Shown piece after piece: positions 49,624 to 58,086 of a stretch of DNA of 64,000 bases. The position numbers and the translations under genes are program-made. Below the pieces are notes generated by a model. It did no database searches. It was not told the DNA's origin and was given only the letters and a program-made list of their open reading frames with translations. The stretch comes from JARRRD01 sp037381085 (GTDB lineage: Bacteria > Nitrospirota > Thermodesulfovibrionia > Thermodesulfovibrionales > UBA6898), in the NCBI GenBank assembly GCA_037381085.1, contig JARRRD010000004.1, forward strand, positions 9,805 to 73,804, given 5' to 3'. Numbering within the stretch: the stretch's first letter is position 1; each line of letters starts with the position of its first letter.

Positions 49624-50733
49624 ATGGCTGAACTCTTTGAACGCACTTCAATAAACGGCATGGAGCCGGCAAACCGGTTCGTGCGGTCGGCTACGTGGGA
49701 GGGGCTTGCCGCAAGGGACGGCTCCGTCACGCGGAGACTTACAGAGATGATGGCCGAACTGGCCGGGGGAGAGGTCGGGCTGATCATCACCGGCTACGCC
49801 TTTGTCAGCCCCGCGGGCCGGTCCAATTCAAGCCAGCTCGGCGCCCATGACGACAGTCTGCTGGCCGGACTGGGCGATATGGCCGGGGCGGTGCATGCCG
49901 GGGGAGGGAAGATAGCACTCCAGGTGGTCCACGGTGGATGCACGTCGAATTCCTCGCTCACCGGACTTGAACCGGTCGGTCCGTCAGAAGGAGACAATCT
50001 CAAGTGCCGGCCGGCGGACAGGGAGGACATCACAAGGATCATATCGGACTTCTCCGGGGCCGCGGTGAGGGCGAAACAGGCGGGGTTCGACGCGGTCCAG
50101 CTTCATGCGGCGCACGGCTTTCTGCTCAGCCAGTTCCTCTCCCCTGCGTTCAACAAAAGGACCGACGACTACGGCGGCACTATCGAAAACCGGGCACGCC
50201 TCCTGCTGGAGGTGGCGAGGGCTGTCAGGGAGGCGGTGGGGCCGTCATATCCCCTTCTGGTAAAGATAAACTCCGAGGATTTCCTTGAGGGAGGCATGAC
50301 GCGTGAAGAGTCGGTGGAGGTCTCGGCGATGCTAGAAAAGGCGTCTGTAGACGCCATCGAGTTTTCCGGCGGGACCGTGATATCTCCTGAAGAATTCTCC
50401 CCTGTCCGTCCGGGCAGGCTCAGGACTCCTCAGGAGGAGGTCTATTACGGAGAGGCTGCGTTGCTTTACAAGAAAAAGGTGCGGGTCCCTCTTATCCTGG
50501 TGGGCGGCATCCGCTCCTACGAAGTGGCCGAAGGGCTCGTGAGTCGGGGGACCGCCGACTACGTCTCGATGAGCAGGCCTCTCATCTGCGAGCCCCGGCT
50601 TGTAAGGCGCTGGAGGGAAGGCGACCGCCGTCCCGCCGAATGCGTCTCCGACAATGCCTGCTTCGCGCCGGCGTCGGACGGCAGGGGACTCTACTGCGTG
50701 ACCATGGAGAAAAAGAGGAAGGCGGGCGGATAA
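49624..50733 (+). CDS. NADH:flavin oxidoreductase (Old Yellow Enzyme family)
   Basis: A 369-residue FMN TIM-barrel with RFVRSATWEG at the N-terminus, LQVVHGG, FDAVQLHAAHGFLLSQFLSP (substrate-binding histidines), KINSEDFLEGG, LVGGIRS and DYVSMSRPLI. There is no C-terminal FAD/NAD domain, so this is the short form. Members reduce activated C=C bonds or nitro groups. CNDAC-type cysteines near the end (SDNACFAPASDGRGLYC) could bind a cluster, but the usual Fe-S motif is incomplete. GGGAGG precedes ATG 49624. Confidence 0.88.
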   Translation: MAELFERTSINGMEPANRFVRSATWEGLAARDGSVTRRLTEMMAELAGGEVGLIITGYAFVSPAGRSNSSQLGAHDDSLLAGLGDMAGAVHAGGGKIALQVVHGGCTSNSSLTGLEPVGPSEGDNLKCRPADREDITRIISDFSGAAVRAKQAGFDAVQLHAAHGFLLSQFLSPAFNKRTDDYGGTIENRARLLLEVARAVREAVGPSYPLLVKINSEDFLEGGMTREESVEVSAMLEKASVDAIEFSGGTVISPEEFSPVRPGRLRTPQEEVYYGEAALLYKKKVRVPLILVGGIRSYEVAEGLVSRGTADYVSMSRPLICEPRLVRRWREGDRRPAECVSDNACFAPASDGRGLYCVTMEKKRKAGG

Positions 50734-50754
50734 AGGGCCTGCCAGGGACTGCGG

Positions 50755-51492
50755 TCAGGGCTGGAAGAGGGAACCGGGAATCGCGGGATTAAGCTTGTAG
50801 ACTCTCATCTTCGTAATTGCTATCCTGTAACCGCCGGCGTAGTTCGTGATCCTGAAGGGAAACACCGTGTCCCCCACCTTCCTGAAGTCGGAAAACAGGG
50901 CTGACAGGGCGGTCGAACGGCCCCCTCCCACGTCAAAATAGCCGGTCACTTTCACGATGAAAAAGGTATGGGTGTCGATATAGACATCCATCGGGGGCCC
51001 CTCGCTGTCCGTCAGGTGCAGTACCTCCACAGGGTTCCCGTCGAGCTCTTCCCTCCCCTTCACGCTTACCGAGTAAAGTCCTTTCAGAAGGCCGTAGGGC
51101 AGGTCGAAGTGTTTATACTGATAAACCATGGCAAGCAGGCTGTCGCCCTTTGCCCTCGCAAAGGGAGGGCCGTCCATTCCCCTGTACCCGGAGTCGCCGT
51201 TCAGGATCCTGGTTTCAGAAGACCGCTGGTACCTCGTCTCGACCCTGAGCTTCCGGGGCCTCATGAAGCAGAGTTCATAGGTGCCGTGGTCACGCCGCAT
51301 AAACGCCTCGATGCTCCCGGCGGCATAGACGCTCTTCATCCCCTCGACGGCGTCTTTTCCTCCGTATGCTGCGACAACCTTCGCGACAAGGGATCTGACT
51401 CCTCCAGGGGATCTGTCAGCTCCCGCTCCGGAGAGGCCGGCGAAGCCCGATATGACGAAGAGGACGACCAGGATGTAAGCCGCACGGTTCAT
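50755..51492 (-). CDS. exported LolA-like protein
   Basis: A 245-residue protein with signal peptide (AAYILVVLFVISGFAGLSGAGA). It has the half-barrel strand pattern of LolA/LolB-like proteins: VVAAYGGKDAVEGMKSV, FMRPRKLRVETRY, VEVLHLTDSEG and YIDTHTFFIVKVTGYF. Such proteins carry lipid or lipoprotein through the periplasm. ATG 51492 is chosen because the signal peptide starts there; in-frame starts exist at 51510 and 51531. Confidence 0.7.
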   Translation of the reverse strand: MNRAAYILVVLFVISGFAGLSGAGADRSPGGVRSLVAKVVAAYGGKDAVEGMKSVYAAGSIEAFMRRDHGTYELCFMRPRKLRVETRYQRSSETRILNGDSGYRGMDGPPFARAKGDSLLAMVYQYKHFDLPYGLLKGLYSVSVKGREELDGNPVEVLHLTDSEGPPMDVYIDTHTFFIVKVTGYFDVGGGRSTALSALFSDFRKVGDTVFPFRITNYAGGYRIAITKMRVYKLNPAIPGSLFQP

Positions 51493-51560
51493 GCTTTCAT
51501 TATATCCCATAATATCCGGCCGGCCTTCCACTTGGTCGCTTTCCCGTATACACTGTTATC

Positions 51561-52031
51561 ATGAGGTTGCTGGTGGAATCCCTCTATGTGATAGTCCTCA
51601 GTCTATGGGTCGGCGGCACGTCCCTTTTCACGTTCATCCTTACGCCCGTTATTTTCAGGTCCTATCCGCGCGACACCGCGGGCGAGGTCGTCGGGAAGCT
51701 CTTCCCTTCCTATTTCCTCTTCACCCTGGCGGTCAGCGCGGCTGCACTGGTCCTGTTTTTCTTCTCCTTCCCTTACGGGGGCTCCGTCATTTACAGGGTC
51801 TCCCTTCTGCTCCTTTCACTTGCGGTCATAGCGGCATTATACGTTAATTTCAGGCTCCACCCCGAGGCAAGAAAGGTGAAGCGGGAAGTCCATTCCTTTG
51901 AGGGAGACTCCCCGGACAGTCTCGCAAGGACAAGGTTCCGCAGGCTCCACGCGCAGAGCGCGGTCCTCAACCTCTTCATGATCGCCGACGGTCTGGTCCT
52001 GCTGGTCATGAACGTGGGGATAAAGAAATGA
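51561..52031 (+). CDS. DUF4149 (TMEM205-like) membrane protein
   Basis: A 156-residue protein with four membrane helices (SLYVIVLSLWVGGTSLF, FPSYFLFTLAVSAAALVLFFF, YRVSLLLLSLAVIAALYV, AVLNLFMIADGLVLLVM). The first helix pattern and the conserved FRRLHAQSAVLN fit DUF4149. Function unknown. It is divergent from the LolA-like gene. Confidence 0.8.
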   Translation: MRLLVESLYVIVLSLWVGGTSLFTFILTPVIFRSYPRDTAGEVVGKLFPSYFLFTLAVSAAALVLFFFSFPYGGSVIYRVSLLLLSLAVIAALYVNFRLHPEARKVKREVHSFEGDSPDSLARTRFRRLHAQSAVLNLFMIADGLVLLVMNVGIKK

Positions 52032-52094
52032 CCCCGCGTTGAATAAAAGAGAGACAGGGGCTGACGTGGAGCTGGGCCGAATGGCGGCAGCTTG

Positions 52095-52589
52095 CTAGTT
52101 TTCCTCTTCTTCCTCGTCGATGATGACGAGCATCAGGCCGCAGTCAGGGCACTCCCGGTCGCCCGGTGAAACAGGGGAGCCGCAGGCCGGGCATTTGCCC
52201 TGGCTGGCCAGCTCGTGGGAGGCGCGGACCTCGGGATGCATTTCCATGAAGTACTGCTCGATGCGGACCTGAGCCCGCTCGGCGTCCTCCCGCGACACGA
52301 CCAGGCGGCATTTATCGCCGCAGCAGCTCTTCTTGCAGCCCGCATCGGAACGGACGGTGCAGGGAATACCCGATTCGATGAGGACTGCGTGGAGTTCACC
52401 CATCCAGTCCAGGTCGCCCTCCCTGACCACGACTTCATTCTCGATGGCCTTCTCCATGAGGCGTTTCTTTTCCTCCTGCGCCTTCTCGTACTCCTCTGGC
52501 AGGAGGAGGACGGCGCCGCAATCGGCGCATTTCTCGATGTGCAGGAAGTACTCGGCCCCGCAGCCGGGGCAGACCTTATAGCGGTCCAT
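52095..52589 (-). CDS. double zinc-ribbon protein
   Basis: A 164-residue protein with zinc ribbons at both ends: CPGCGAEYFLHIEKCADCGA at the N-terminus and CPACGSPVSPGDRECPDCG near the C-terminus. A middle domain (about 55-125) contains KKSCCGDKC and a regulatory-looking beta-alpha fold. The tail is acidic (EEEEEN). Function unknown. ATG 52589 follows CCGGGAA. Confidence 0.7.
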   Translation of the reverse strand: MDRYKVCPGCGAEYFLHIEKCADCGAVLLLPEEYEKAQEEKKRLMEKAIENEVVVREGDLDWMGELHAVLIESGIPCTVRSDAGCKKSCCGDKCRLVVSREDAERAQVRIEQYFMEMHPEVRASHELASQGKCPACGSPVSPGDRECPDCGLMLVIIDEEEEEN

Positions 52590-52814
52590 GGTTCCCGGCA
52601 AGGTAAGAGGATGAATTTATTTTGCGTCTCATTGCAAATATATTAGCAGAACGGAGATGACAAAAGGGGAGAGTACGAATCCCGGCCAAATCCCTTTGCG
52701 GGCGACCCCGACCGCTTCCCATTATTCAAAGAGCTTTATGAGTAACGTGTCGCTAAATGAGCTTTGCCCCCATGCCCAACCACACGTTTTCAAGACAGCA
52801 TGTCTCTCCTTTCA

Positions 52815-53129
52815 TTATTCACCGCTAAATTGAAGATTAACAAGGTTGCTGACCTCATATATTTCCCTTGCCGGCGCCCCAGAAAAGAGGTCACTCAGCC
52901 TTGCCACCCATTCTTTGTAAAATCCACTGGCTTCGCTTGCTATTATGTCCGCTTCCGTTTCCCAGAGAGCAACAGAAGTGCCCTTGCCTGTTTTTGGATC
53001 CGTCAATAACAAACCTCCCTTGAATCCTTTGTGTTTCCTTGCACCCGGGACGACAAACTCCTGAAACAGGCGAATAAATTCATCCCTTCTACCTGGCTTG
53101 ATCTGGAAAGTTACCACTTTTGCCTGCAT
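52815..53129 (-). CDS. antibiotic biosynthesis monooxygenase (ABM)-domain protein
   Basis: A 104-residue ferredoxin-like-fold protein with KVVTFQIKPGRRDEFI, PGARKHKGFKGGLLLTD and VALWETEADI. The ABM fold covers small cofactor-free monooxygenases and stress proteins; catalytic assignment is not possible from sequence. GAGAGGAGGC precedes the ATG. It is isolated in a region of gene decay. Confidence 0.78.
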   Translation of the reverse strand: MQAKVVTFQIKPGRRDEFIRLFQEFVVPGARKHKGFKGGLLLTDPKTGKGTSVALWETEADIIASEASGFYKEWVARLSDLFSGAPAREIYEVSNLVNLQFSGE

Positions 53130-53274
53130 CGCATGCCTCCTCTCACTCTTTAAAAAATATACAAACTACCGAAATTCCGTCCCTCGCCTTTAGTAGACTG
53201 TCCATCACGGCGTGTCTTCCACCGTCCTCTCATGACATGTCTGCTTGCAGCTAAAGCCGCTCCCTATCTAACCA

Positions 53275-53840
53275 TCAGGCGCGCTTTAAGTTCTTCGGCC
53301 GGAGCGCGCAGGCGTCGGTCACCGGTGTGGCGATGGTGGAAACATAGGCTTCCACGGCGTGGGTCAGGGCATCCATACCCGTTGCCGCCGTCAACGCAGG
53401 CGGCATGCCGGCCATCAGGAGTGGATCGTTGATGGCGACATTCGGCGTGACCCTCCAGTCTACTATCGCCATTTTGATTTTGCGCTTCGTGTCCGTAATG
53501 ATGCAGAACCGCGTCATCTCGCTTGCCGTGCCGGCAGTCGTATTGATCGCGATGAACGGCGGCATGGCCTTCGTCGATTTGTCGATGCCCTCGTAGTCCT
53601 GAATCTTCCCGCCGTTCGCGGCCAGGACGCCGACCGCCTTGCCGCAGTCGTGAGAGCTGCCCCCGCCCAGCGAGATAATGCTGTCACTATCCCGGCTTTT
53701 GCGATGCCCTTGTCGGTGACAATGAGCGGTTTCCTGCAGCCCAGCCCCTTGACGCGGTCTCCTGTCTGCCTGTGCGCACCGACGCCCATCAGGGTGACGG
53801 TGGGAATATAGAATCCGAATACCTGTTCTCCGACTGCCAT
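53275..53840 (-). pseudogene. fragmented iron-containing alcohol dehydrogenase
   Basis: The start MAVGEQVFGFYIPTVTLMG and GCRKPLIVTDKGIAKAGI is that of a class III iron alcohol dehydrogenase. Near 53690 the homologous frame changes to DSIISLGGGSSHDCGKAVG, and about 60 residues that should lie between are missing. The second frame continues through NTTAGTASEMTRF, GMPPALTAATGMDALTHAVEAY and PVTDACA, then stops at 53275. About 185 C-terminal residues, including iron ligands, are absent. Internal deletion, frameshift and truncation show it is dead. Confidence 0.88.
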
Positions 53841-54069
53841 GACTTGCCTCCGTTGCGGTTGGTGCGTAATTGCCTGATTTCAAAAGAGGTTCTTTGCCCG
53901 GGGGAAACGGGCGCAGAACCTCCGTTCCCGTTCACATCGATCAGACTTACAATATAGCAGGAAAACCGCAGTTCGTTTAGCGGTAGTTGTCTGATTTTCT
54001 TGTGGGATGATCTGTGGGGTTGATGTAGGTACTTATCTTACAGCCGTTTGAACAAGACCCCTATTGCCG

Positions 54070-54300
54070 CTACACTACATGGATTATCTCTACCGGGCAG
54101 GAATCAGCGGCCTCCTGCACCTTGTCTCTCAAGTCCTCGGGTGCGTCCCCTTGAGCCAGATCTGAAGCTACCCGGTACTTTTCCACGATCTGGCTAAATT
54201 CATCCAGGGAACTCTGTTCAAAGACCTCCGGGCAGATGGTCCAGCATGATTCACAACTGATGCACTCTTCCCTGTCGATAGTTATCTTTACATTTGCCAT
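54070..54300 (-). CDS. small [4Fe-4S] ferredoxin
   Basis: A 76-residue ferredoxin with CISCESCWTICP near residues 13-24 and a partner Cys in DSCPVEII near the end. This gives one [4Fe-4S] cluster, perhaps with a disulphide, as in monocluster ferredoxins of sulphate reducers. GAGAGGTGT precedes the ATG. No partner enzyme is adjacent. Confidence 0.87.
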   Translation of the reverse strand: MANVKITIDREECISCESCWTICPEVFEQSSLDEFSQIVEKYRVASDLAQGDAPEDLRDKVQEAADSCPVEIIHVV

Positions 54301-54658
54301 AGCACACCTCTCAGTATTAGATTTTTCTGCTCCGGTTTCTGTACGACATTTTTTGCATCCCGTCTGGACCCGGGAAATCCAGGGCTTGGCGAGCTCAGCG
54401 AATTCTTTTATTTTGAGCCATTTATTAGAAACGTAGCCCCTTAGTGAAGCTTATCACATATTATTGCGCTGTCAAACCGGCATTCGCCGCCTGAGAACGG
54501 GATTTATCTGGAGCGCAACGTCAATCTTATCAAGGCCTTTTCAAGCCGCTCCGCTACCCGGACCTTGATGATGGACTTTTCGATGTCATTGGCCTTGATA
54601 GCCTGCGTATATATCGGCCTCCTCTTTCCCGGAGGCGCGTTTATCCCTTCGAACGCCT

Positions 54659-54798
54659 TGGTGTGCATGTCTTCTGAACCAGTCAACAGCGGAATCGAAT
54701 GATACCTGGCCCGTCGCCAGGGAGAGCGTGAACCTTTCGAGTTCCTTTTGTGCCGCTTTCAGATTATGGCCGCTCAGCCCGAGGAAGACGCCGGCCGA
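54659..54798 (-). pseudogene. remnant of a second Doc toxin
   Basis: About 46 residues (SAGVFLGLSGHNLKAAQ, then FTLSLATGQVSFDSAVDWFRRHA) match the C-terminus of the intact Doc at 58087-58464, with roughly two thirds of positions identical. The Fic motif and all upstream sequence are missing, and the homology ends abruptly at 54798. The rest of 54301-54904 shows no gene. Confidence 0.8.
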
Positions 54799-54904
54799 CC
54801 GTAATAAAAAAACTACCTCTAAAGGCCAGTTGACAAGCCGCGCGCAAATGATACACTGTGAGAAATCGTTCATTTGGAACCCTGCAGGAAAGGAGGTGAA
54901 CATC

Positions 54905-55297
54905 GTGACGGTTCCTTGCATGAGATCCATCGCAGTATACCTGGCGTGCGCAATGTTCATATTGGGTGTCGTTCCGAGGGTCGATGCCTCTTTTGTCCCC
55001 TCAACCGCCATACCCCTTGCCCGGACCGACAGGGCGGCCGATCTCGCTACCATCCAGAAGGTCCTCGAAGCCAGGATGGTAAAGACCAGACTTACGGAGT
55101 TGGGGCTTACCCAGGCAGAGGTCAGCGCCAGGCTCTCCCGGCTGAGCGACCAGCAGCTGCACAAGATGGCACAGCGGCTCGACAACCTGAAGGTGGGAGG
55201 AGACGGCGGTCTGGGTATAGTCGTCACGCTGCTGGTAATCGCAATTCTCGTGGTGCTGCTGCTGCAGCTCACAGGTCACAGGGTAATCGTTAAATAG
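54905..55297 (+). CDS. PA2779 family protein
   Basis: A 130-residue protein with an N-terminal signal/anchor (SIAVYLACAMFILGVVPRVDA), a central helical part (LTELGLTQAEVSARLSRLSDQQLHKMAQRLDNL) and a C-terminal membrane helix (GIVVTLLVIAILVVLLLQL). This is the PA2779 family layout. The partner PA2778 in other bacteria is a C39-like peptidase with TPRs, and both follow here. GTG 54905 is chosen because AGGAGGTGA lies 5 nt upstream; ATG 54920 is possible. Confidence 0.85.
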   Translation: MTVPCMRSIAVYLACAMFILGVVPRVDASFVPSTAIPLARTDRAADLATIQKVLEARMVKTRLTELGLTQAEVSARLSRLSDQQLHKMAQRLDNLKVGGDGGLGIVVTLLVIAILVVLLLQLTGHRVIVK

Positions 55298-55369
55298 CCT
55301 TCTTTTCCGGGTCCTGGAGACGGCGGGGCGGAGAGCACTTTCCCGCCCTGCCTCATCTTTTGTATAGTT

Positions 55370-55930
55370 ATGGAAATGAAAGACATATCGCTGAAACGGA
55401 TCGCGCTTGTCCTTGCCTGTTTCATGCTGTATGCCTGCGCGTCCGCCCCTGCGGTGCACGACCGTGCCCTGGTCATCACAAATGTTCCCTTCTTTCCGCA
55501 GGAGGACTACGAGTGCGGCCCCGCTTCCCTTGCCGGAGTATTCAGTTACCTCGGGCTCAGGACGACGCCCGGGTTAATTGCAAAAGACATCTTCAGCAGG
55601 TCGGCCGGGGGTACCCTCACGATCGACATGGTGCTCTACGCCCGGGAAAAAGGATTTTCCGCGGTCGATTATTCCGGCAGCATGAACGACCTGAGGGAAA
55701 AGATATCCGCGGGCTCACCTCTTATCGTCATGGTCGATTACGGTTTCTCTGTCTGGCAGAAGAATCACTTCATGGTGGTCACAGGGTATGACGGCAACGG
55801 TATCGTCGTAAACTCGGGCAAGGAGCAGGGGGAGTTTATCGGGAACGACAGATTTCTCAGGACCTGGAAGAAAACCGGCTACTGGAGCCTGTGGATAAAG
55901 AAGAAACAGGTACGGCGGGTGAAGCCCTGA
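55370..55930 (+). CDS. C39-like cysteine peptidase lipoprotein (PA2778 type)
   Basis: A 186-residue protein with a lipobox (MLYACASAP). The papain-like C39 domain has Cys in ECGPAS near residue 45 and His in NHFMVVTGYD near 135, with Asn/Asp in VVNSGK. It lies 72 bp after the PA2779 gene. In Pseudomonas the peptidase and TPR domains are one protein; here the TPR part is the next gene in another frame. It probably acts in the periplasm on an unknown peptide or protein. Confidence 0.85.
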   Translation: MEMKDISLKRIALVLACFMLYACASAPAVHDRALVITNVPFFPQEDYECGPASLAGVFSYLGLRTTPGLIAKDIFSRSAGGTLTIDMVLYAREKGFSAVDYSGSMNDLREKISAGSPLIVMVDYGFSVWQKNHFMVVTGYDGNGIVVNSGKEQGEFIGNDRFLRTWKKTGYWSLWIKKKQVRRVKP

Positions 55931-56400
55931 AGCGCCTGAGGAACCGCCTCATCATGCTGGTGTTCCTCCTCTCCCTGGCGGTGGCATCCTGCGCGGTCCC
56001 CCACATAATAGTGCTGCACGATCCCCTGAGCCCTGAGGAGCATGTGAACCTTGGACTGGCATACGAGAAGAAGGGCGAAACAAGGAACGCTATCAGGGAG
56101 TATACGCAGGCGGCAAAGGAACTTCCCGCAGCCTATGTGTATCTCGGAAATATCTGCTACTCGGTGGGGGCTTACGCGGAATCGGAACGATACTACCGCA
56201 CCGCCATCGAGAAGAAGCCGGACCTTGCCGACGCCTACAATAACCTGGCGTGGGTGCTTTATACGCGCGGAGGAGACCTCAGGGAAGCGCTGAGGCTTGC
56301 GCAAAAGGCGCTGGCGCTGAACCCCTCCGACCCCCGTTATGCAGATACGGTCGACAGGATCGACCGCGAGACGGAGAAAGGAACGGCGCCGGCCCCATAA
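55891..56400 (+). CDS. TPR lipoprotein coupled to the C39 peptidase
   Basis: A 169-residue protein with a hydrophobic signal and lipobox (LLSLAVASC) followed by three TPR units: EEHVNLGLAYEKKGETRNAI, AAYVYLGNICYSVGAYAES and DAYNNLAWVLYTRGGDLREAL. It overlaps the peptidase gene end by 40 nt, so translation is coupled. The GTG at 55891 is the upstream limit of the start; ATG 55954 would remove part of the signal. It matches the TPR half of PA2778. Confidence 0.82.
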   Translation: MDKEETGTAGEALKRLRNRLIMLVFLLSLAVASCAVPHIIVLHDPLSPEEHVNLGLAYEKKGETRNAIREYTQAAKELPAAYVYLGNICYSVGAYAESERYYRTAIEKKPDLADAYNNLAWVLYTRGGDLREALRLAQKALALNPSDPRYADTVDRIDRETEKGTAPAP

Positions 56401-56668
56401 GCCGCGCCCTCCCGGCCGTGCATCCGGCAGATGAGATCTCAACCAGACAGTTTTTCAGTTTTGCTTTTTCCTTCTCAAATTTCCGGTAAACAGAGAAACG
56501 ATAACGCCGGCGGTCGTGATATCCGGTACGGGTAGCCACGTTCTTCCGGAATTACTGTGTGAGATAGGCCGACATGCGCACAGAAAAGATCCCGGGTCTG
56601 TAACAGGTGTTAAGATAATACGGAATGTGTCCCTGGATTTCATCAGGGAATCATGGCTGAAACATGTT

Positions 56669-56863
56669 CTAGTCCGTCAAAACATGCAAGATGAAAGACC
56701 TGACCCTCTTTGCCGCTACTCTTTGCCGGGACGTCTCTATATGTTCATCGTAGTTTGCATCGAGACCGATGAACAGGAACTTTGCTGCCTCGGGCTCTGC
56801 ACCCTGAAATGGCCTTGCCGTAAATATCGTGTTGAGAAAGGGGCTGTTTTGTTGATAATACAA
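56669..56863 (-). pseudogene. 5' fragment of an unidentified gene cut by a short repeat
   Basis: A TTG-initiated frame reads NSPFLNTIFTARPFQG, AEPEAAKFLFIGLDANYD and EHIETS like the start of a real enzyme, then degenerates into a basic run and stops. The break coincides with the GACCTGACCC repeat at 56693. Only about 45 residues look authentic. I do not identify the parent family. The rest of 56401-57019 shows no gene. Confidence 0.5.
56693..56708. repeat. dispersed GACCTGACCC repeat, copy 1
   Basis: AAAGACCTGACCC recurs at 59143-59158. A companion TCAA-T/C-AGTCAAGTC occurs at about 56894 and 59091, so each locus carries both parts. This resembles short REP-type tags. Confidence 0.5.
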
Positions 56864-57019
56864 TGTGAGCTTTCCCGCCTCGGATCAAATATCAATAGTC
56901 AAGTCTGACCCGGGCTTTCCGCACGAACCGCAAGATTCAAGACGCGACCCCGCCCGCGTTTCTATAATTGTGGCTTGTCCCATCTTCGTCCGCTATTTCT
57001 TTTTATTGTGTCGGAAGTA

Positions 57020-57226
57020 TTATTGGGCCTCAATTTCCTTGAGCATTTCCATCTCTTTGCGCAGAATTCTATTTACGATCCTGTCCAGATCCACGTTCTT
57101 GCTTAAGGCTTTCTTGCTGTAGAATTCCTTAATTTCTTTATCCAGATAGACTGGTATCTCAAGTTTCTGCATGGGTCTATAAAATTTATCCTGCGCGGCC
57201 TTCGAAAAATCGTATTCTTTTTTCAT
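57020..57226 (-). CDS. brnA: BrnA-like antitoxin
   Basis: A 68-residue protein ending in a ribbon-helix-helix-like segment (LEIPVYLDKEIKEFYSKKA, then DLDRIVNRILRKEMEML). Its start directly abuts the end of the BrnT-like toxin gene, the canonical toxin-first BrnT/BrnA order. The antitoxin binds the toxin and represses the operon. Confidence 0.78.
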   Translation of the reverse strand: MKKEYDFSKAAQDKFYRPMQKLEIPVYLDKEIKEFYSKKALSKNVDLDRIVNRILRKEMEMLKEIEAQ

Positions 57227-57493
57227 CTATTTGCCTCTCCTTTTAAAATACTGTTCTTCTTCAATCTTGGTAGATAGCCTGGCAGATATGATCCTTACTA
57301 CTTCCTTGCCCTTAACTTTTCTGTATGTATGGACAACGACCAAAATTCGCGCGCCGACCGCGCCAAGCGTAATCCATCTTTCTTCATCTTCCGAATGCTC
57401 CTCGTCATAAATGGAAAGCATATATTCATCGTTAAATACGAAGCAGGCCTCCAAAAAAGTGAGTTCCTTAGCTGGGTCCCATTCAAATCTCAA
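57227..57493 (-). CDS. brnT: BrnT-like toxin with a shortened N-terminal region
   Basis: An 88-residue RelE-fold ribonuclease of the BrnT family: FEWDPAKE at the start, VFNDEY, DEEHSEDEERWITLG, VVVHTYRK and VRIISARLSTKIEEEQY. Compared with the usual form, about eight residues are missing between DPAK and FxEA, including the conserved Lys-His-Gly. That may reduce activity. The antitoxin gene follows without a gap. Confidence 0.82.
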   Translation of the reverse strand: MRFEWDPAKELTFLEACFVFNDEYMLSIYDEEHSEDEERWITLGAVGARILVVVHTYRKVKGKEVVRIISARLSTKIEEEQYFKRRGK

Positions 57494-57691
57494 CCTACTA
57501 CTGTCCTCACAGTTTAGTATTTCTCGTGCAAGACTCGGTTATTTCTCTTTTGGCAGTTCGACATGTGCTTTGCCATCTTAGGTTCCTTTGATAATTCTAT
57601 TCTATATCAGAATGCTTTTTCTATACTTCTTTGGAGTTCGATATTCCCCGCTAGTGTTCGTCAGCGAGCCACTGGCTCCTCAACCTCCCAG

Positions 57692-57714
57692 TTGTGTCCG
57701 CGGCGCGGACACAA
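57692..57714. repeat. GTGTCCGCG palindrome
   Basis: TTGTGTCCGC pairs perfectly with GCGGACACAA around GGC. It sits immediately next to the break of the MazG-like fragment at 57720. Confidence 0.6.
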
Positions 57715-57719
57715 TCTCC

Positions 57720-57821
57720 CTATACGCATTGTCTGGAGAGGTTCTTGGGGCTGTCGAACTGTTCCCAGTCACGAGCTCTTGAGAATTTGGCCAGGCGCTT
57801 GCGGATTTCTTCAATATTCAT
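57720..57821 (-). pseudogene. 5' fragment of a MazG-like nucleotide pyrophosphohydrolase
   Basis: The 33-residue frame begins MNIEEIRKRLAKFSRARDWE and QFDSPKNLS, the usual N-terminus of small MazG-like dNTP pyrophosphatases, and then stops. The metal-binding EExxE motif is missing. The break lies beside a perfect palindrome. Nothing else in 57494-58086 looks coding. Confidence 0.65.
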
Positions 57822-58086
57822 AGAATGTTGTCAGATAAAATGTAACAGTTCAAGTGCCCCTTAGCTTTTCCCCCAGAGCACCGTCCCCCCTCAGGGCTCC
57901 TGACCATTTGCCCCTTGCACCCATTGCCTTTGAATACACCGAAGCGCCCGAGAGCTGCCCGCGACCAGAGCAATAAGTCAACTCGGTCGTCGCCGGGAAA
58001 AGCCCTAGATAAGTTCACTAATTCATCAACGTCCCGGCCGACACCACCTATGCAACCCTGTTACCAGCTCCTGACTACTATGCCGT

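Noticed and set aside
54504..54686. 60-codon minus-strand frame
   Set aside because: It overlaps the Doc remnant in another frame and matches nothing; probably chance.
56516..56908. 130-codon plus-strand frame
   Set aside because: Mixed low-quality sequence crossing a repeat tag. The minus-strand fragment there has better protein character.
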